Source: Thiothrix nivea DSM 5205
Lineage (GTDB): Bacteria > Pseudomonadota > Gammaproteobacteria > Thiotrichales > Thiotrichaceae
Assembly (NCBI RefSeq): GCF_000260135.1
Contig: NZ_JH651384.1
Coordinates: forward strand, 3,766,693-3,830,692
Length of the DNA stretch: 64,000 nt
Reading direction: 5' to 3'
Shown piece by piece: positions 31,610-39,550 of this stretch (positions are counted from its first letter, which is position 1; each line of letters starts with the position of its first letter). The position numbers were made by a program, and so were the translations under genes. The notes beneath the pieces were generated by a model that was not told the DNA's origin, did no database searches, and was given only the letters and a program-made list of their open reading frames with translations.

Positions 31610-32007
31610 TCTTTGTCGATTCCAGCGTCTGGATAGACTATTTCAACGGTAAATCCACCCCACAAACCGACTGGCTGGATTATTTGCTGGGAACGCAGCC
31701 CATCGCTACCGGGGAGTTGGTGCTGACCGAAGTCCTGCAAGGCTTCAGACTGGACAAGGATTACCGGCAAGCGAAGGAACTGCTGCTGGGGTTGGACTAT
31801 TTCCCCATGCTCAACCAGCCTCTAGCCCTGAAAAGCGCAGATAATTTTCGCGCCCTGCGCAAACGTGGTATCACGATACGCAAAACCATTGATGTGCTGA
31901 TCACCACCTTCTGTATCGAAAAGGGTCTGCCCCTGCTGCAATCGGATGGCGATTTCCAGCCCTTCCATGACCATTTCCAGCTCAAGAATGCCCTGCCAAA
32001 ACATTAA
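31606..32007 (+). CDS. vapC: VapC-type PIN-domain toxin
   Basis: A 133-aa PIN ribonuclease. The acidic residues of the active site are visible in FVDSSVWIDYF (first Asp), TEVLQGF (Glu) and TIDVLITTFC (Asp), with a final QSDGDFQPF segment. VapC toxins cleave tRNA or rRNA when freed from VapB. The pair with vapB is intact and looks functional. It sits between the TIR gene and a second, disrupted PIN gene. Confidence 0.88.
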   Translation: MIFVDSSVWIDYFNGKSTPQTDWLDYLLGTQPIATGELVLTEVLQGFRLDKDYRQAKELLLGLDYFPMLNQPLALKSADNFRALRKRGITIRKTIDVLITTFCIEKGLPLLQSDGDFQPFHDHFQLKNALPKH

Positions 32008-32156
32008 ATCAACTACGCAGGGATAAATCAGTCACCCAGCAACTCACACCCCGGTAGTTTCGCCGCCTTCTCATCAAACGTCAGCATCGCGGTACACCCG
32101 CTACGCTGGTAACGGCTGGCCATCAGGCAATCAGCAAAGTCGGCATTGCTGTTTTT

Positions 32157-33279
32157 TAGGACTTACGCATTGACGGCGGCCTGAAATTGTGGGTTGAGGT
32201 GCTGCTTGCCTTGCATGAAGCGGCTGACAAAAGCAGCCACAGCATCCGTGTACAAGTCGCGTTGCCATTGGTAGGCGTTGCTGATGATGTCAACAAACTG
32301 CATCTGTTGCAGGTGGACATAGCTGCACAAGGCGGCAAAGATATGGTTACGTATCGGGACGTTGCCGCGTACCTGGAATTTCTCGATATGGCAGACCTGC
32401 TTGATCATGCGGTGGTATTGCTCAATCTGCCAATGCTGGTCATGCAGGGTCTGGAAATCCGCTTGCTGGAAGGTGTCATAGGCGTCAGCATTCGGGAGGA
32501 AAACCACGTAATGGCGCAGTTGGTCTTTTAACTGCGTCCGAAACAGCTTTACCTCGCCAAATTCGCGTAACCAGACCCTCAGCCCGTCAGCAGGGATGTC
32601 CAGTTTCTGTACCTGCACCCATGACCCCTTTTCGGTGGATACCCGGCGGTTGCTTTCCACAGCGAACAGGAACCCCATGCGGTGGTTTCTTACCGTTTTG
32701 AGGTTGCCCACACAGGAATACCAGCTATCCCCGGTCATGAAGGCGGGTTGCAGCCCCCATGCCAACACGTCCTCCAGCATGTCGAGGAAATAATCATTCT
32801 TGGTCTTGCCCTCTGCCTTGTCATACACCCGGTAGTTGACCGGCAGGCTGCGCCCTTGCGGGTCACTGTAATACAACGTGATCAGGTTCAGCCCCTTGAC
32901 CACCCGGTGGTGCTTGCCTGACCAGAAGTGTCCAACCAGCTCCATATGCTGGCTGTAGGGTTTGTCCAGCGTACTGTCATCCACATTCAATGTCCCGCCC
33001 ACCAGGTTCAGCAGCCGCGATGCTTCGTTGAACAGGTCTTTTGGCTCATAGGCTTCCCGCAACAGGAAGCGGTTTACACTGTCATGCGAGATGCCCATCA
33101 CTTCCGACAGGCGGGTGCAGGTGCTTGATTTCGGTTCACTCATCAGAAACCCCATGTACATTGGCAGGGTGCAATTGGCTGTCGGTGGGCGTTTGGGCCT
33201 TCTTATCATTGGCTTTTATGTCGCGTGAAAAACTTATTCCTGACACAGACAGGGCTGCTTCGTCAATGCGTAAGTCCTA
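32157..33279 (-). mobile_element. Insertion sequence with 19-bp perfect terminal repeats
   Basis: The ends are TAGGACTTACGCATTGACG and its exact inverse, 1123 bp apart. TTTTT flanks both sides (32152-32156, 33280-33284) as the likely target duplication. Homopolymer sequence makes the exact length ambiguous, but 5 bases restores the interrupted frame. One DDE transposase gene inside. Confidence 0.8.
32163..33209 (-). CDS. DDE transposase (IS4/IS701-like superfamily)
   Basis: A 348-aa transposase. Conserved blocks: SEPKSSTCTRLSEVMGISHDS (helix-turn-helix, cited in part), NVDDSTLDKP (first Asp), FMTGDSWYS (second Asp) and HWQIEQYHR (Glu, in the YHR-type context of RNase-H-fold IS transposases). 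I am unsure of the exact IS family name. The gene fills the element and ends 6 bases from its left end. Confidence 0.85.
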   Translation of the reverse strand: MIRRPKRPPTANCTLPMYMGFLMSEPKSSTCTRLSEVMGISHDSVNRFLLREAYEPKDLFNEASRLLNLVGGTLNVDDSTLDKPYSQHMELVGHFWSGKHHRVVKGLNLITLYYSDPQGRSLPVNYRVYDKAEGKTKNDYFLDMLEDVLAWGLQPAFMTGDSWYSCVGNLKTVRNHRMGFLFAVESNRRVSTEKGSWVQVQKLDIPADGLRVWLREFGEVKLFRTQLKDQLRHYVVFLPNADAYDTFQQADFQTLHDQHWQIEQYHRMIKQVCHIEKFQVRGNVPIRNHIFAALCSYVHLQQMQFVDIISNAYQWQRDLYTDAVAAFVSRFMQGKQHLNPQFQAAVNA

Positions 33280-33563
33280 TTTTTGTAGTAATGCAGCGCC
33301 TGTTCCAGTGATTCTTCCAGTTCGATCTCGACATCACGGCTTTCCAGCAAAGCCTGAAACACGCCAATGACGGTCGTCTTGTCACGTTTGCCATAGCTGC
33401 GCAACACCCATTCGGTTTCGAGGATGGCCAGCAGGCTGATACGCACCGGTTCACCCTCCGCAACGGCTTGCTGGATACGCTGGCGGGCAATGGCGGCCTG
33501 CCGAGGGTCGTCGTTTAGCAGATAACGCACCAGTACGTTGGTGTCGAGGCCACAGACCATGCG

Positions 33564-33785
33564 TTATTTCCAGGGATTCATGTCGTCCAGCGGGATCGGT
33601 TTGTTGCCGGGCTGGTGCAGCATTCCGTGCAGGTCAAGGATGCTGCGGCGTTTAGCGCGCAGGATCACAGTGCCATCCGACAACAGGGTGAACTGGATTT
33701 TGTCTTTGGGCTGCAAATCCAGCGCATCCCGGATGTCCTTGGGGATGGTGGTCTGGCCTTTGCTGGTGATGGTGGCGGTTGACAT
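33564..33785 (-). CDS. AbrB/MazE-type antitoxin
   Basis: A 73-aa swapped-hairpin DNA-binding protein: TATITSKGQTTIPKDIRDAL, then DKIQFTLLSDGTVILRAK, each cited as a fragment. This is the AbrB/SpoVT domain of VapB-like antitoxins. Its C-terminal tail would bind the PIN toxin, which is now broken by an IS. ATG at 33785 is preferred to the longer open frame at 33821. The orphan antitoxin can still act as a repressor. Confidence 0.85.
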   Translation of the reverse strand: MSTATITSKGQTTIPKDIRDALDLQPKDKIQFTLLSDGTVILRAKRRSILDLHGMLHQPGNKPIPLDDMNPWK

Positions 33786-33813
33786 GCTGTTTAGGTGATT
33801 TACCTCAAAGACA

Positions 33814-35081
33814 TTACCCAAAAACAGGGCGAATCAGAATGTCCCATTTTGGTAAAGCAGCATTTCTTTCCAGCCTCGCCTCAACAGCCTCCATAGCTTT
33901 TTTGCTGAGGGTCACACCCTTCTCATAAACCTTGCGACTGAATTCGACCATGGGGTTGATGCCTTTCCAGGTCATGGTTTTTGCCCATTCCAGCAGGGTT
34001 TCGGCATCCTTGAGCTGGGTGCCGTTCCAGTGTTGTTCCAGAATCCCCCAGCAGCGTTCAATCGGGTTGTACTTGCTGTGGTAAGGCGGGTAGTACAGCA
34101 GGTGGACTGTCTTACCGGTATGGTTGGCGAATTCCACCATGCGCTTGAGGAATTGCGTCCTGATCCCGCTGCTTTCCGGGCCATTGTCCGCTTTGATCTG
34201 GATGCACTGGCAGGCGTCCTTGTCAGCAGAAGGCATCTGTTCCCATACCCGGCACAGGGAATCCACGATGAAGTCACTGGTTTTGCTGGAACTGCCGAAG
34301 GTCAGGTAAACCTGCCCACTGTCCTCATCCAGTACGCCAAAAGGGATGTATTTCTCTTTGCAGCCCATCTCATGGTCAGCGGCTTTATTGTCACCCCGTG
34401 TTTTCCCGCCCCGTGAGTAGTCACCGATGTTGACGGTCGCCTTGCAGTCCATGCTCAGGCGTTTGACCGCCCCATCGGCAAACTGCCCATCGTTGGCCTG
34501 GATATTGGCGAAGATGGCGTCGGTTTCTGGAATTTTTTTTGCGGCTTGGCTTTCTCCACCTTGCGCAGGCGGTAGCCATTCCGGTTGAGTATCCGCGCCA
34601 TGGTGCTGGGGGCGGGCACTTGTCCACCGCTGAAACCCATGGCCTGTAACTGCCGGATGGCTTCCGCCGCCGTCAGGCGGGTGTAGGCGATGCTGCTGCG
34701 GAATGTCGGGTCTTGCTGGCTATGTGCTTCCGCCAGCGCCAGCAAGGCGGCTGCCGCTTCCGGCTGGGTTTCCTCCCAGCGCTTCTGGCCACAATACGCC
34801 GCCTGCGCACCCACGCAAACCATGCCGCTGCGCTGTTCCTCCAAACCCAACTGCACCCCCTCCCGACCCCAGCCAAAACACCTTTCAGTCTGGCGGGCGT
34901 TGCCTGCACAATATTTCCGGCTCATGTCCGCCTGGAACGCACGGCGGGTGCTGCCAGACATTTTCGAGGCCGCCAGTTTCAGGTCGGCTATCTGGGATTC
35001 ACTCAGGATCGGGTTAGCTGTTTGGGGTTCGGGGGGCATGGGGATAGGGACTCCGCTTGTCGATAAGACAAGTGTAGCCAT
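33814..35081 (-). CDS. ISAzo13-like transposase in two frames (A8 slippage or frameshift)
   Basis: Two frames on the same strand form one transposase. 35081-34455 holds the N-terminal part (SESQIADLKLAASKMSGSTRR, RLTAAEAIRQLQAMGFS, RKVEKAKPQKK). 34540-33814 holds the catalytic part (FANIQANDGQFADG, TVNIGDYSRGGKTRG, IKADNGPESSG, YNPIERCWGILE). The frames join at a run of eight A (plus-strand T8, 34533-34540) by a -1 shift. Many IS elements use such runs for programmed frameshifting, but a simple mutation is equally possible. The element ends were not found. An inverted repeat follows at 35118-35148. Confidence 0.8.
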
Positions 35082-35117
35082 TGCGGGGGAATCTTTCAGG
35101 GAAATCCCCTTACCTCT

Positions 35118-35148
35118 ATTCCTTACCTTCTAAATTATAGTAAGGAAT
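35118..35148. repeat. Inverted repeat beside the ISAzo13-like element
   Basis: ATTCCTTAC (35118-35126) and GTAAGGAAT (35140-35148) form a 9-bp perfect stem with a 13-base AT-rich loop. It could be a terminator for the NYN gene on the minus strand or part of an IS end. Confidence 0.4.
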
Positions 35149-35166
35149 GAGTCGGGGGGGGTAAAC

Positions 35167-35649
35167 CTACTTCGCCTTCAGCAGCAAACCGTCATCAATC
35201 GCGATATACCGCGTCGCCGCCTGAATCAAGGAATTCGCCGTCAGCCCCGGCACGCCATACGCCTCGGTTTCCACCCCATAACGCTCGTTCGCCCGCTTCA
35301 GCAACAGGTCGAAATCGCCATCGCCGGAAGCCAGCACGATGATGTCGGTATTGGCGGCGGCTTCGATCACGTCCAGCGTGATGCCGACATCCCAGTCGCC
35401 CTTGGCAGAACCGTCGCTGCGCTGGATGTAGGGTTTCAGCTTCACCTCGAAACCAATGGCGCGCAGGATGTTCTGGAACTGCTTCTGCTTTTCGTCACCA
35501 CGCCCGATGGCGTAGGCGCACGCCTGCACCACTTGCCGCCCGGCAGTCGCCCGCGCCCAGAAACGGTTGTAATCAAAACCGCGCCCGTAGGCGTCGCGGG
35601 TGGTGTAGTAGATGTTCTGCACATCGACAAACAGGCTGACTTTTCTCAC
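35167..35649 (-). CDS. NYN-domain (LabA/DUF88-like) nuclease
   Basis: A 160-aa protein of the PIN-like NYN family. The acidic active-site positions appear in LFVDVQNIYY (Asp and Asn), KGDWDVGITLD and LASGDGDFDLLLKR. NYN proteins are presumed metal-dependent RNases. Full length, ATG start. Its upstream region shares a promoter-like motif with the CHAT gene 10 kb away, which hints at joint regulation. Confidence 0.9.
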   Translation of the reverse strand: MRKVSLFVDVQNIYYTTRDAYGRGFDYNRFWARATAGRQVVQACAYAIGRGDEKQKQFQNILRAIGFEVKLKPYIQRSDGSAKGDWDVGITLDVIEAAANTDIIVLASGDGDFDLLLKRANERYGVETEAYGVPGLTANSLIQAATRYIAIDDGLLLKAK

Positions 35650-35690
35650 AGGTGGATGCTGCTCACTTGGTGGTATGGTTGTTGATTTGA

Positions 35691-35726
35691 TAATGTTTTA
35701 GTACAAGATTGAAGTTTGGGCAACGG
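35691..35726 (-). promoter_or_regulatory. Promoter-like motif upstream of the NYN gene
   Basis: Minus strand TTGCCC, 17 bases ending TTGTAC, then TAAAACATTA. It lines up with the motif at 25898-25932 with one extra A in the right part. It lies 42-77 bases before the ATG. Confidence 0.5.
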
Positions 35727-35908
35727 TAGCTGCAAAAGGTAAGCGCAGCGCAAAACGACTGCGGCGCAACATAACGCTAAGCAAATGAATCTCTTTTAAA
35801 TCATTTGTTTGACAGGGATTAGACGCATGAAGAGACGGGTTTCTCAACAAGGCTTCAGGCCGCGAATATACTTAGCGCTTTAGTCAAGTATTCAGAGGTG
35901 TCCGGCTG

Positions 35909-36394
35909 ATGTCCAATGATAACAATGTTCGACCTGCTGACGCTGGCGCTACCTGCCAAGACCCGCCATCAGCTTGGGAACAGTCTTGCCCGCCCAGCCT
36001 GATTCCCGAAAACCGGACGATTGAAGTTTACTTGGGTGACACATTAATTGCCCGCAGCAACAGCATTATCCGCGTGGTGGGCGGCCCAGGTGCGCCAGTC
36101 ACGTTTTACTTACCCCGGAAAGATGTGCGTACCCAATATTTGCAGAGTGAAAACGAGGGTGGCCATTGCCAGTGGCGGGGAGATTCCTGCTACTACACCA
36201 TCGACACTGGCGCACGTACCTCGTCACGGGCGGCCTGCCATTATGCCAACCCCAGCGCAGCGTTTGTTGCCCTCTCTGATCATGTCTGTTTTCACCCGGC
36301 ACGTGTTGCCTGCTACATCGACGGGGAGCGTGTCTGGTCACAGCGCGATGACCGCAATGGCAGCTGGATAACGGCGGGTAGAGTTTGTTCATAA
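35909..36394 (+). CDS. DUF427 domain protein
   Basis: A 161-aa protein whose core (IEVYLGDTLIARSN, VTFYLPRKDV, WRGDSCYYTI and AACHYANPSAAF) is the DUF427 fold, a small beta-rich domain of unknown function found in many bacteria. The first 35 residues are polar and Cys/Pro-rich (MSNDNNVRPADAG). After VACYIDGERV the C-terminus departs from the family pattern, and a PAS-like frame starts in another register, so the end may be altered by a rearrangement. AGAGGTG precedes the ATG. Confidence 0.82.
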   Translation: MSNDNNVRPADAGATCQDPPSAWEQSCPPSLIPENRTIEVYLGDTLIARSNSIIRVVGGPGAPVTFYLPRKDVRTQYLQSENEGGHCQWRGDSCYYTIDTGARTSSRAACHYANPSAAFVALSDHVCFHPARVACYIDGERVWSQRDDRNGSWITAGRVCS

Positions 36395-36509
36395 TCGCCT
36401 TGTTTATGGGAATGCAGTTCTATACATTAGCCCCTATTTCGATGAAGAAGAAGGCATCATGTATTACATCGGTGTGCAGCGGGATGTGTGCCCGTTTGTG
36501 AAAGTCTGA
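36372..36509 (+). pseudogene. C-terminal fragment of a PAS/LOV-type domain
   Basis: The frame between two stops reads VEFVHNRLVYGNAVLYISPYF, then DEEEGIMYYIGVQRDV (cited as separate parts). The pattern (NAL-ISPV-DE-G---YFIGIQ-DV) is the last two strands of a PAS/LOV sensor domain. It has no start codon and no partner domain. It overlaps the DUF427 3' end by 23 bases in a different frame, which suggests a deletion joined the two. Confidence 0.45.
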
Positions 36510-36530
36510 TAACCAGGGAGGATCGTCGTT

Positions 36531-36830
36531 ATGATTTTCATCTACCTACTCAGCGCCTTCCTCATTGTCGGTTTCGTGCTGGCGGCTCTGCTGCCGGAAC
36601 GCGCCCGTTGGCTGCTGGCATCACTGGGGCTGTGGGAAACGGTGCAGTCCATCGACGGAGCCATGATGCAACGTTGGATGCGTTGGCTGGGGCAGCTTCT
36701 GGTGTTGATGGCGTTGATTCTGGCTATCTCCGTTATGGCCGACCACCCCAAAATATGGTTTGTGCCAGCCGTTCAGGCACTGTTTTTCGGCAGCATTTTG
36801 TGGTGGTTGGGTAAGCCAGCACGCAACTAA
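36531..36830 (+). CDS. Small integral membrane protein, unknown
   Basis: A 99-aa protein with three hydrophobic stretches (about 3-25, 48-70 and 75-95: FLIVGFVLAALL, LVLMALILAISVM, VQALFFGSILWWLG). No motif is recognised. GGGAGG lies before the ATG. It may be a remnant partner of the lost PAS sensor, but there is no evidence for that. Confidence 0.65.
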   Translation: MIFIYLLSAFLIVGFVLAALLPERARWLLASLGLWETVQSIDGAMMQRWMRWLGQLLVLMALILAISVMADHPKIWFVPAVQALFFGSILWWLGKPARN

Positions 36831-36872
36831 TTCACGGCAATAGCATACTGGCTTGCCGTATAGCACCTTCTC

Positions 36873-37415
36873 TCAACCCGTAAACGCATCTTTGGAGGCC
36901 AGATAGGCCAGCTCTGCCGCTGTACTCTCACGCCCCAATGCAGCGTTACGGTGTGGGAACCGCCCGAAATATTGCACAATTTCACGGTGATGATGAGCGA
37001 AACGGGCATTTGCTTCCAACCCCGCGGCTTCAAACAGACGCACCGACTCGTCCTGATCGCCCAGATGTTCGCTGTGCATCAGGGGCATGTAGAGAAAACT
37101 GCGGCGCTCTACAGGCAATCGCTGGTCAAAGCCACGGGCTACTGCGTGTTTTGTCACCGCAACCGCTTGCTGTTCGGTGGAAAAACTGTGGGCTTCCCCC
37201 CGGAACATGTTCAGCGGAAACTGATCCAGCACGATGCACAGGGCAAGGCAACCTTCCGGTGTTGCCTGCCAATGATCCCACTCGCCCGCCGCCGCTTGCT
37301 CCCAATGCGTGCCGAAACGCGCGCGGATGTCGGCATCAATAGCGGGGGTTGATGCAAACCAATGCTGCGGCATGGGCGGCGTGTACCAAAAGGTGAGAAT
37401 GTCTTCGGGGGTCAT
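36873..37415 (-). CDS. DUF924 family protein
   Basis: A 180-aa helical protein. DUF924 landmarks: LTFWYTPP at the start, GCLALCIVLDQFPLNMFRG, RSFLYMPLMHSEHLGDQD and a final FPHRNAALGRESTAAE (all short fragments). The fold resembles TPR-like helical proteins and is widespread in proteobacteria with unconfirmed function. AAAGGAAC precedes the ATG. Looks intact and unrelated to the mobile elements around it. Confidence 0.92.
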   Translation of the reverse strand: MTPEDILTFWYTPPMPQHWFASTPAIDADIRARFGTHWEQAAAGEWDHWQATPEGCLALCIVLDQFPLNMFRGEAHSFSTEQQAVAVTKHAVARGFDQRLPVERRSFLYMPLMHSEHLGDQDESVRLFEAAGLEANARFAHHHREIVQYFGRFPHRNAALGRESTAAELAYLASKDAFTG

Positions 37416-37433
37416 GAACTGTTCCTTTTTCCG

Positions 37434-38657
37434 TTACTTTGAACTTATACAAACTTGAACATCGTCAAATTTACTGTCAAATTCCTGCTTCGCTGGGGCT
37501 GGTTTCGTCTTCGGTTTGCACCCAAGGCCAGAGTCTTCCCCTCCACAGGCAGACACCGTGTAACTCACGGCGTAGTTGGCTAAATTAATAGCCGCATTTA
37601 CGTCCCGATCATGGCTTGCGCCACAGGCCGGGCAATCCCACTGCCGGACGGACAGCGGGAGTTTTTCCCGTTTCTCACCACAGGCGGAACAGGTTTTGCT
37701 GCTGGCAAAGAACCTGTCTGCGACAATCACCACACCGCCACGCATTTCTGCTTTGTATTCCAGTTGCCGCCGGAACTCGAAAAAGCCCATGTCACTGACA
37801 GCACGGGACAAATGGCGGTTTTTCACCATGCCGGACACGTTCAAATCTTCGATGCTGATGGTATGGAAACGGCGGGTTAAATCGGTGGTGAGTGGGTGCA
37901 AAGTATCCTGACGGATGTTGGCAATACGCGCATGGAGCTTTGCCAGTTTTGCCTTGGCTTTGGTGCGGTTGGCACTGCCTTTGACCTTGCGGGACAAGCT
38001 ACTGGAGAGCCGTTGCAGGCGGGAAAGCAGGGCTTTATGTGGCTTCGCCCCTGCCACCACCTCCCCCGTTGATAGCGTTGCCAGTGTGGATACGCCCAAA
38101 TCCACGCCTACCACACCTTGGTCTTCGGTGGGTGGCAAGTGATTTTGGTCGGTATCCACGGTGATGCTGGCGAACCACTGGTCAGCAGTGCGGGAGACGG
38201 TAGCAGATAGGATTCTGCCGGAAAAGCGTAACGGTTCCCGCATCCGCACTTGCCCAAGGTTGGGAATGCGGATGCGGCAAGCGTCAATGTTGAATTGGTC
38301 ATTCGTCAGGGTGAAACTGTCACGGCTTTTGCCTTTCTTTTTGAATTGCGGGTACTTTGCCCGACCCGCAAAGAAGTTCTTGAAGCTTGCACCCAGTTGG
38401 ATAATCGCCATTTGGGGGGCATTTTTGGTGACTTCCAGCATCCACGGGAATTGCTCGCGTTTGATGGCATTCAGTTGTTTGCGGGGTGAAAATTGTGAAG
38501 GTTTGGGTTGGCTATTGTCGTCTTTCCATGCGGCGTATTGGGTTTGCCATTCGGCTAATGCCCAGTTGTAGGCAAACCGTGCCGTGCCTGCGGCTTTGGC
38601 GAAGTAAGCCGCTTGCTTGTCGTTGGGGGTAAGGCGGATTTTGTGGCTGATGATCAT
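37434..38657 (-). CDS. tnpB: TnpB, RNA-guided RuvC-type nuclease
   Basis: A 407-aa TnpB. The N-terminal OrfB helix-turn-helix region (ARFAYNWALAEW) is followed by a RuvC-like nuclease with Asp in VVGVDLGVS, Glu in ISIEDLNV, a zinc ribbon CSACG...CPACG and the last Asp in HDRDVNAAINLA. All catalytic positions are present. TnpB proteins of this kind cut DNA with a guide RNA made from the transposon end, usually overlapping the 3' end of the gene. It starts within the tnpA stop (ATGA). Confidence 0.93.
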   Translation of the reverse strand: MIISHKIRLTPNDKQAAYFAKAAGTARFAYNWALAEWQTQYAAWKDDNSQPKPSQFSPRKQLNAIKREQFPWMLEVTKNAPQMAIIQLGASFKNFFAGRAKYPQFKKKGKSRDSFTLTNDQFNIDACRIRIPNLGQVRMREPLRFSGRILSATVSRTADQWFASITVDTDQNHLPPTEDQGVVGVDLGVSTLATLSTGEVVAGAKPHKALLSRLQRLSSSLSRKVKGSANRTKAKAKLAKLHARIANIRQDTLHPLTTDLTRRFHTISIEDLNVSGMVKNRHLSRAVSDMGFFEFRRQLEYKAEMRGGVVIVADRFFASSKTCSACGEKREKLPLSVRQWDCPACGASHDRDVNAAINLANYAVSYTVSACGGEDSGLGCKPKTKPAPAKQEFDSKFDDVQVCISSK

Positions 38658-39277
38658 TGGCGTGAATCTTCCACCGCTTGCTTTACGCCGTCCAGCAACT
38701 TTTTGTTTTTGTGGGAACGTGAGCCGTACAAACGGGCGGAAAAGACGGTGATGATTTCCAGCACATCCGTTGCCAAGTCCTCTTCAAACGTGGTGTCTTC
38801 ACCTGTATTCACAATCACCACTTCCACTGCTTTGGCTTCGCAGATGGAAAACACCAGTTCAGCCCCAAAGCGCAGCAAACGGTCTTTGTGAGTGATTACC
38901 AAACGCCCAACATGACCCGCAATGATTTCGTTCAACAGGCGTTTCAAGCCCTTTTTGTAGTAGTTCATGCCTGAACCCAAGTCAGACACCAACTCAAATG
39001 TCCAGCCTTGTTGGGCGCAATACAATTCCAGCACTTGCTTTTGCCGTTCAAGGCCGTCTTGCTGGTCATGGCTGGAAACGCGGGCGTAGGCAAGCGTCTT
39101 ACGGACGGATGGGGGCAGAATGCTTGCTGTCGGGTCAATTTGGGAAAGGCGGTAACGGCGTTGGTTGCCTGCCGTCCTTTCTGGGATCAACTTGCCGGAC
39201 GCTTCCCAACGGCGCAGCGTCATGGTACTGACACCGAGCCAGTCTGCTGCTTCACCAATTGATAGTAACTTATCCAT
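38654..39277 (-). CDS. tnpA: IS607 serine recombinase TnpA
   Basis: A 207-aa protein. It has an N-terminal MerR-like helix-turn-helix (LSIGEAADWLGVSTMTLRRWE) and a serine recombinase domain with the nucleophile in YARVSSHDQQDGLERQ and downstream motifs SDLGSGMNYYKKG and ITHKDRLLRFG, cited as fragments. I use the ATG at 39277 (MDKLLSIGEAA), the usual family start. Several upstream ATGs extend it without support. Confidence 0.9.
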   Translation of the reverse strand: MDKLLSIGEAADWLGVSTMTLRRWEASGKLIPERTAGNQRRYRLSQIDPTASILPPSVRKTLAYARVSSHDQQDGLERQKQVLELYCAQQGWTFELVSDLGSGMNYYKKGLKRLLNEIIAGHVGRLVITHKDRLLRFGAELVFSICEAKAVEVVIVNTGEDTTFEEDLATDVLEIITVFSARLYGSRSHKNKKLLDGVKQAVEDSRQ

Positions 39278-39331
39278 ATTGTGCATGTCAGTATAACTAT
39301 GTATAAGTTTCAAGTGAACTGTAACTTACCC

Positions 39332-39430
39332 TTATTGGGGAGCAGGGGGAAAATATGCTGGGTAAGCGTAATCGGCCATTACCGGACTGCTTAGACCAAC
39401 CAGTAACAACAAACTGGAACCCCGCATCAT
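39332..39430 (-). CDS. Possible 32-aa secreted peptide
   Basis: A short frame after GGAGGGTGGT. It reads MMRGSSLLLLVGLSSPVMA, a good signal peptide, then DYAYPAYFPPAPQ and stop. The mature part would be 13 residues, Tyr/Pro/Ala-rich like the tail of sulfur globule proteins. It could be a real small secreted protein, or the 5' end of a longer gene truncated by the IS607 that begins just downstream. Confidence 0.45.
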   Translation of the reverse strand: MMRGSSLLLLVGLSSPVMADYAYPAYFPPAPQ

Positions 39431-39550
39431 ACCACCCTCCTGAACTTACTATTAACTTATACAAAATACCATTCAAATTGAACTAATATTAGCACGATAC
39501 TTGTACATTATGGATAATCAAGTACAGGAATTGCGGTTTAAGGAGAGGTT

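Larger units (their letters stand above)
32028..33560 (-). pseudogene. Second PIN toxin gene (VapC), split by an insertion sequence
   Basis: The 5' part (33560-33285) reads GLDTNVLVRYLLNDDP, then ILETEWVLRSYGK and ends ALHYYKN. The 3' part (32151-32028) continues NSNADFADCLMA and ends KAAKLPGCELLGD. Joining them after removing the IS and one copy of the 5-base duplication TTTTT (AAAAA on this strand) restores the frame exactly (HYYK-NSNADFADC). The active-site Asp residues are split between the halves, so the toxin is dead. Its antitoxin gene lies 3 bases upstream. Confidence 0.8.
37434..39309 (-). mobile_element. IS607-family element (tnpA serine recombinase + tnpB)
   Basis: It holds both genes, with ATGA overlap. 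IS607 elements have no long terminal repeats, so the limits are approximate. The sequence AACTTATACA lies at 37442-37451, inverted at 39300-39309, and again at 39454-39463. Such repeats may be binding sites for the MerR-like domain of TnpA near the ends. Confidence 0.7.

Noticed and set aside
35821-35884. 18-codon plus-strand frame before the DUF427 gene (MKRRVSQQG)
   Set aside because: No ribosome site and no features beyond chance.
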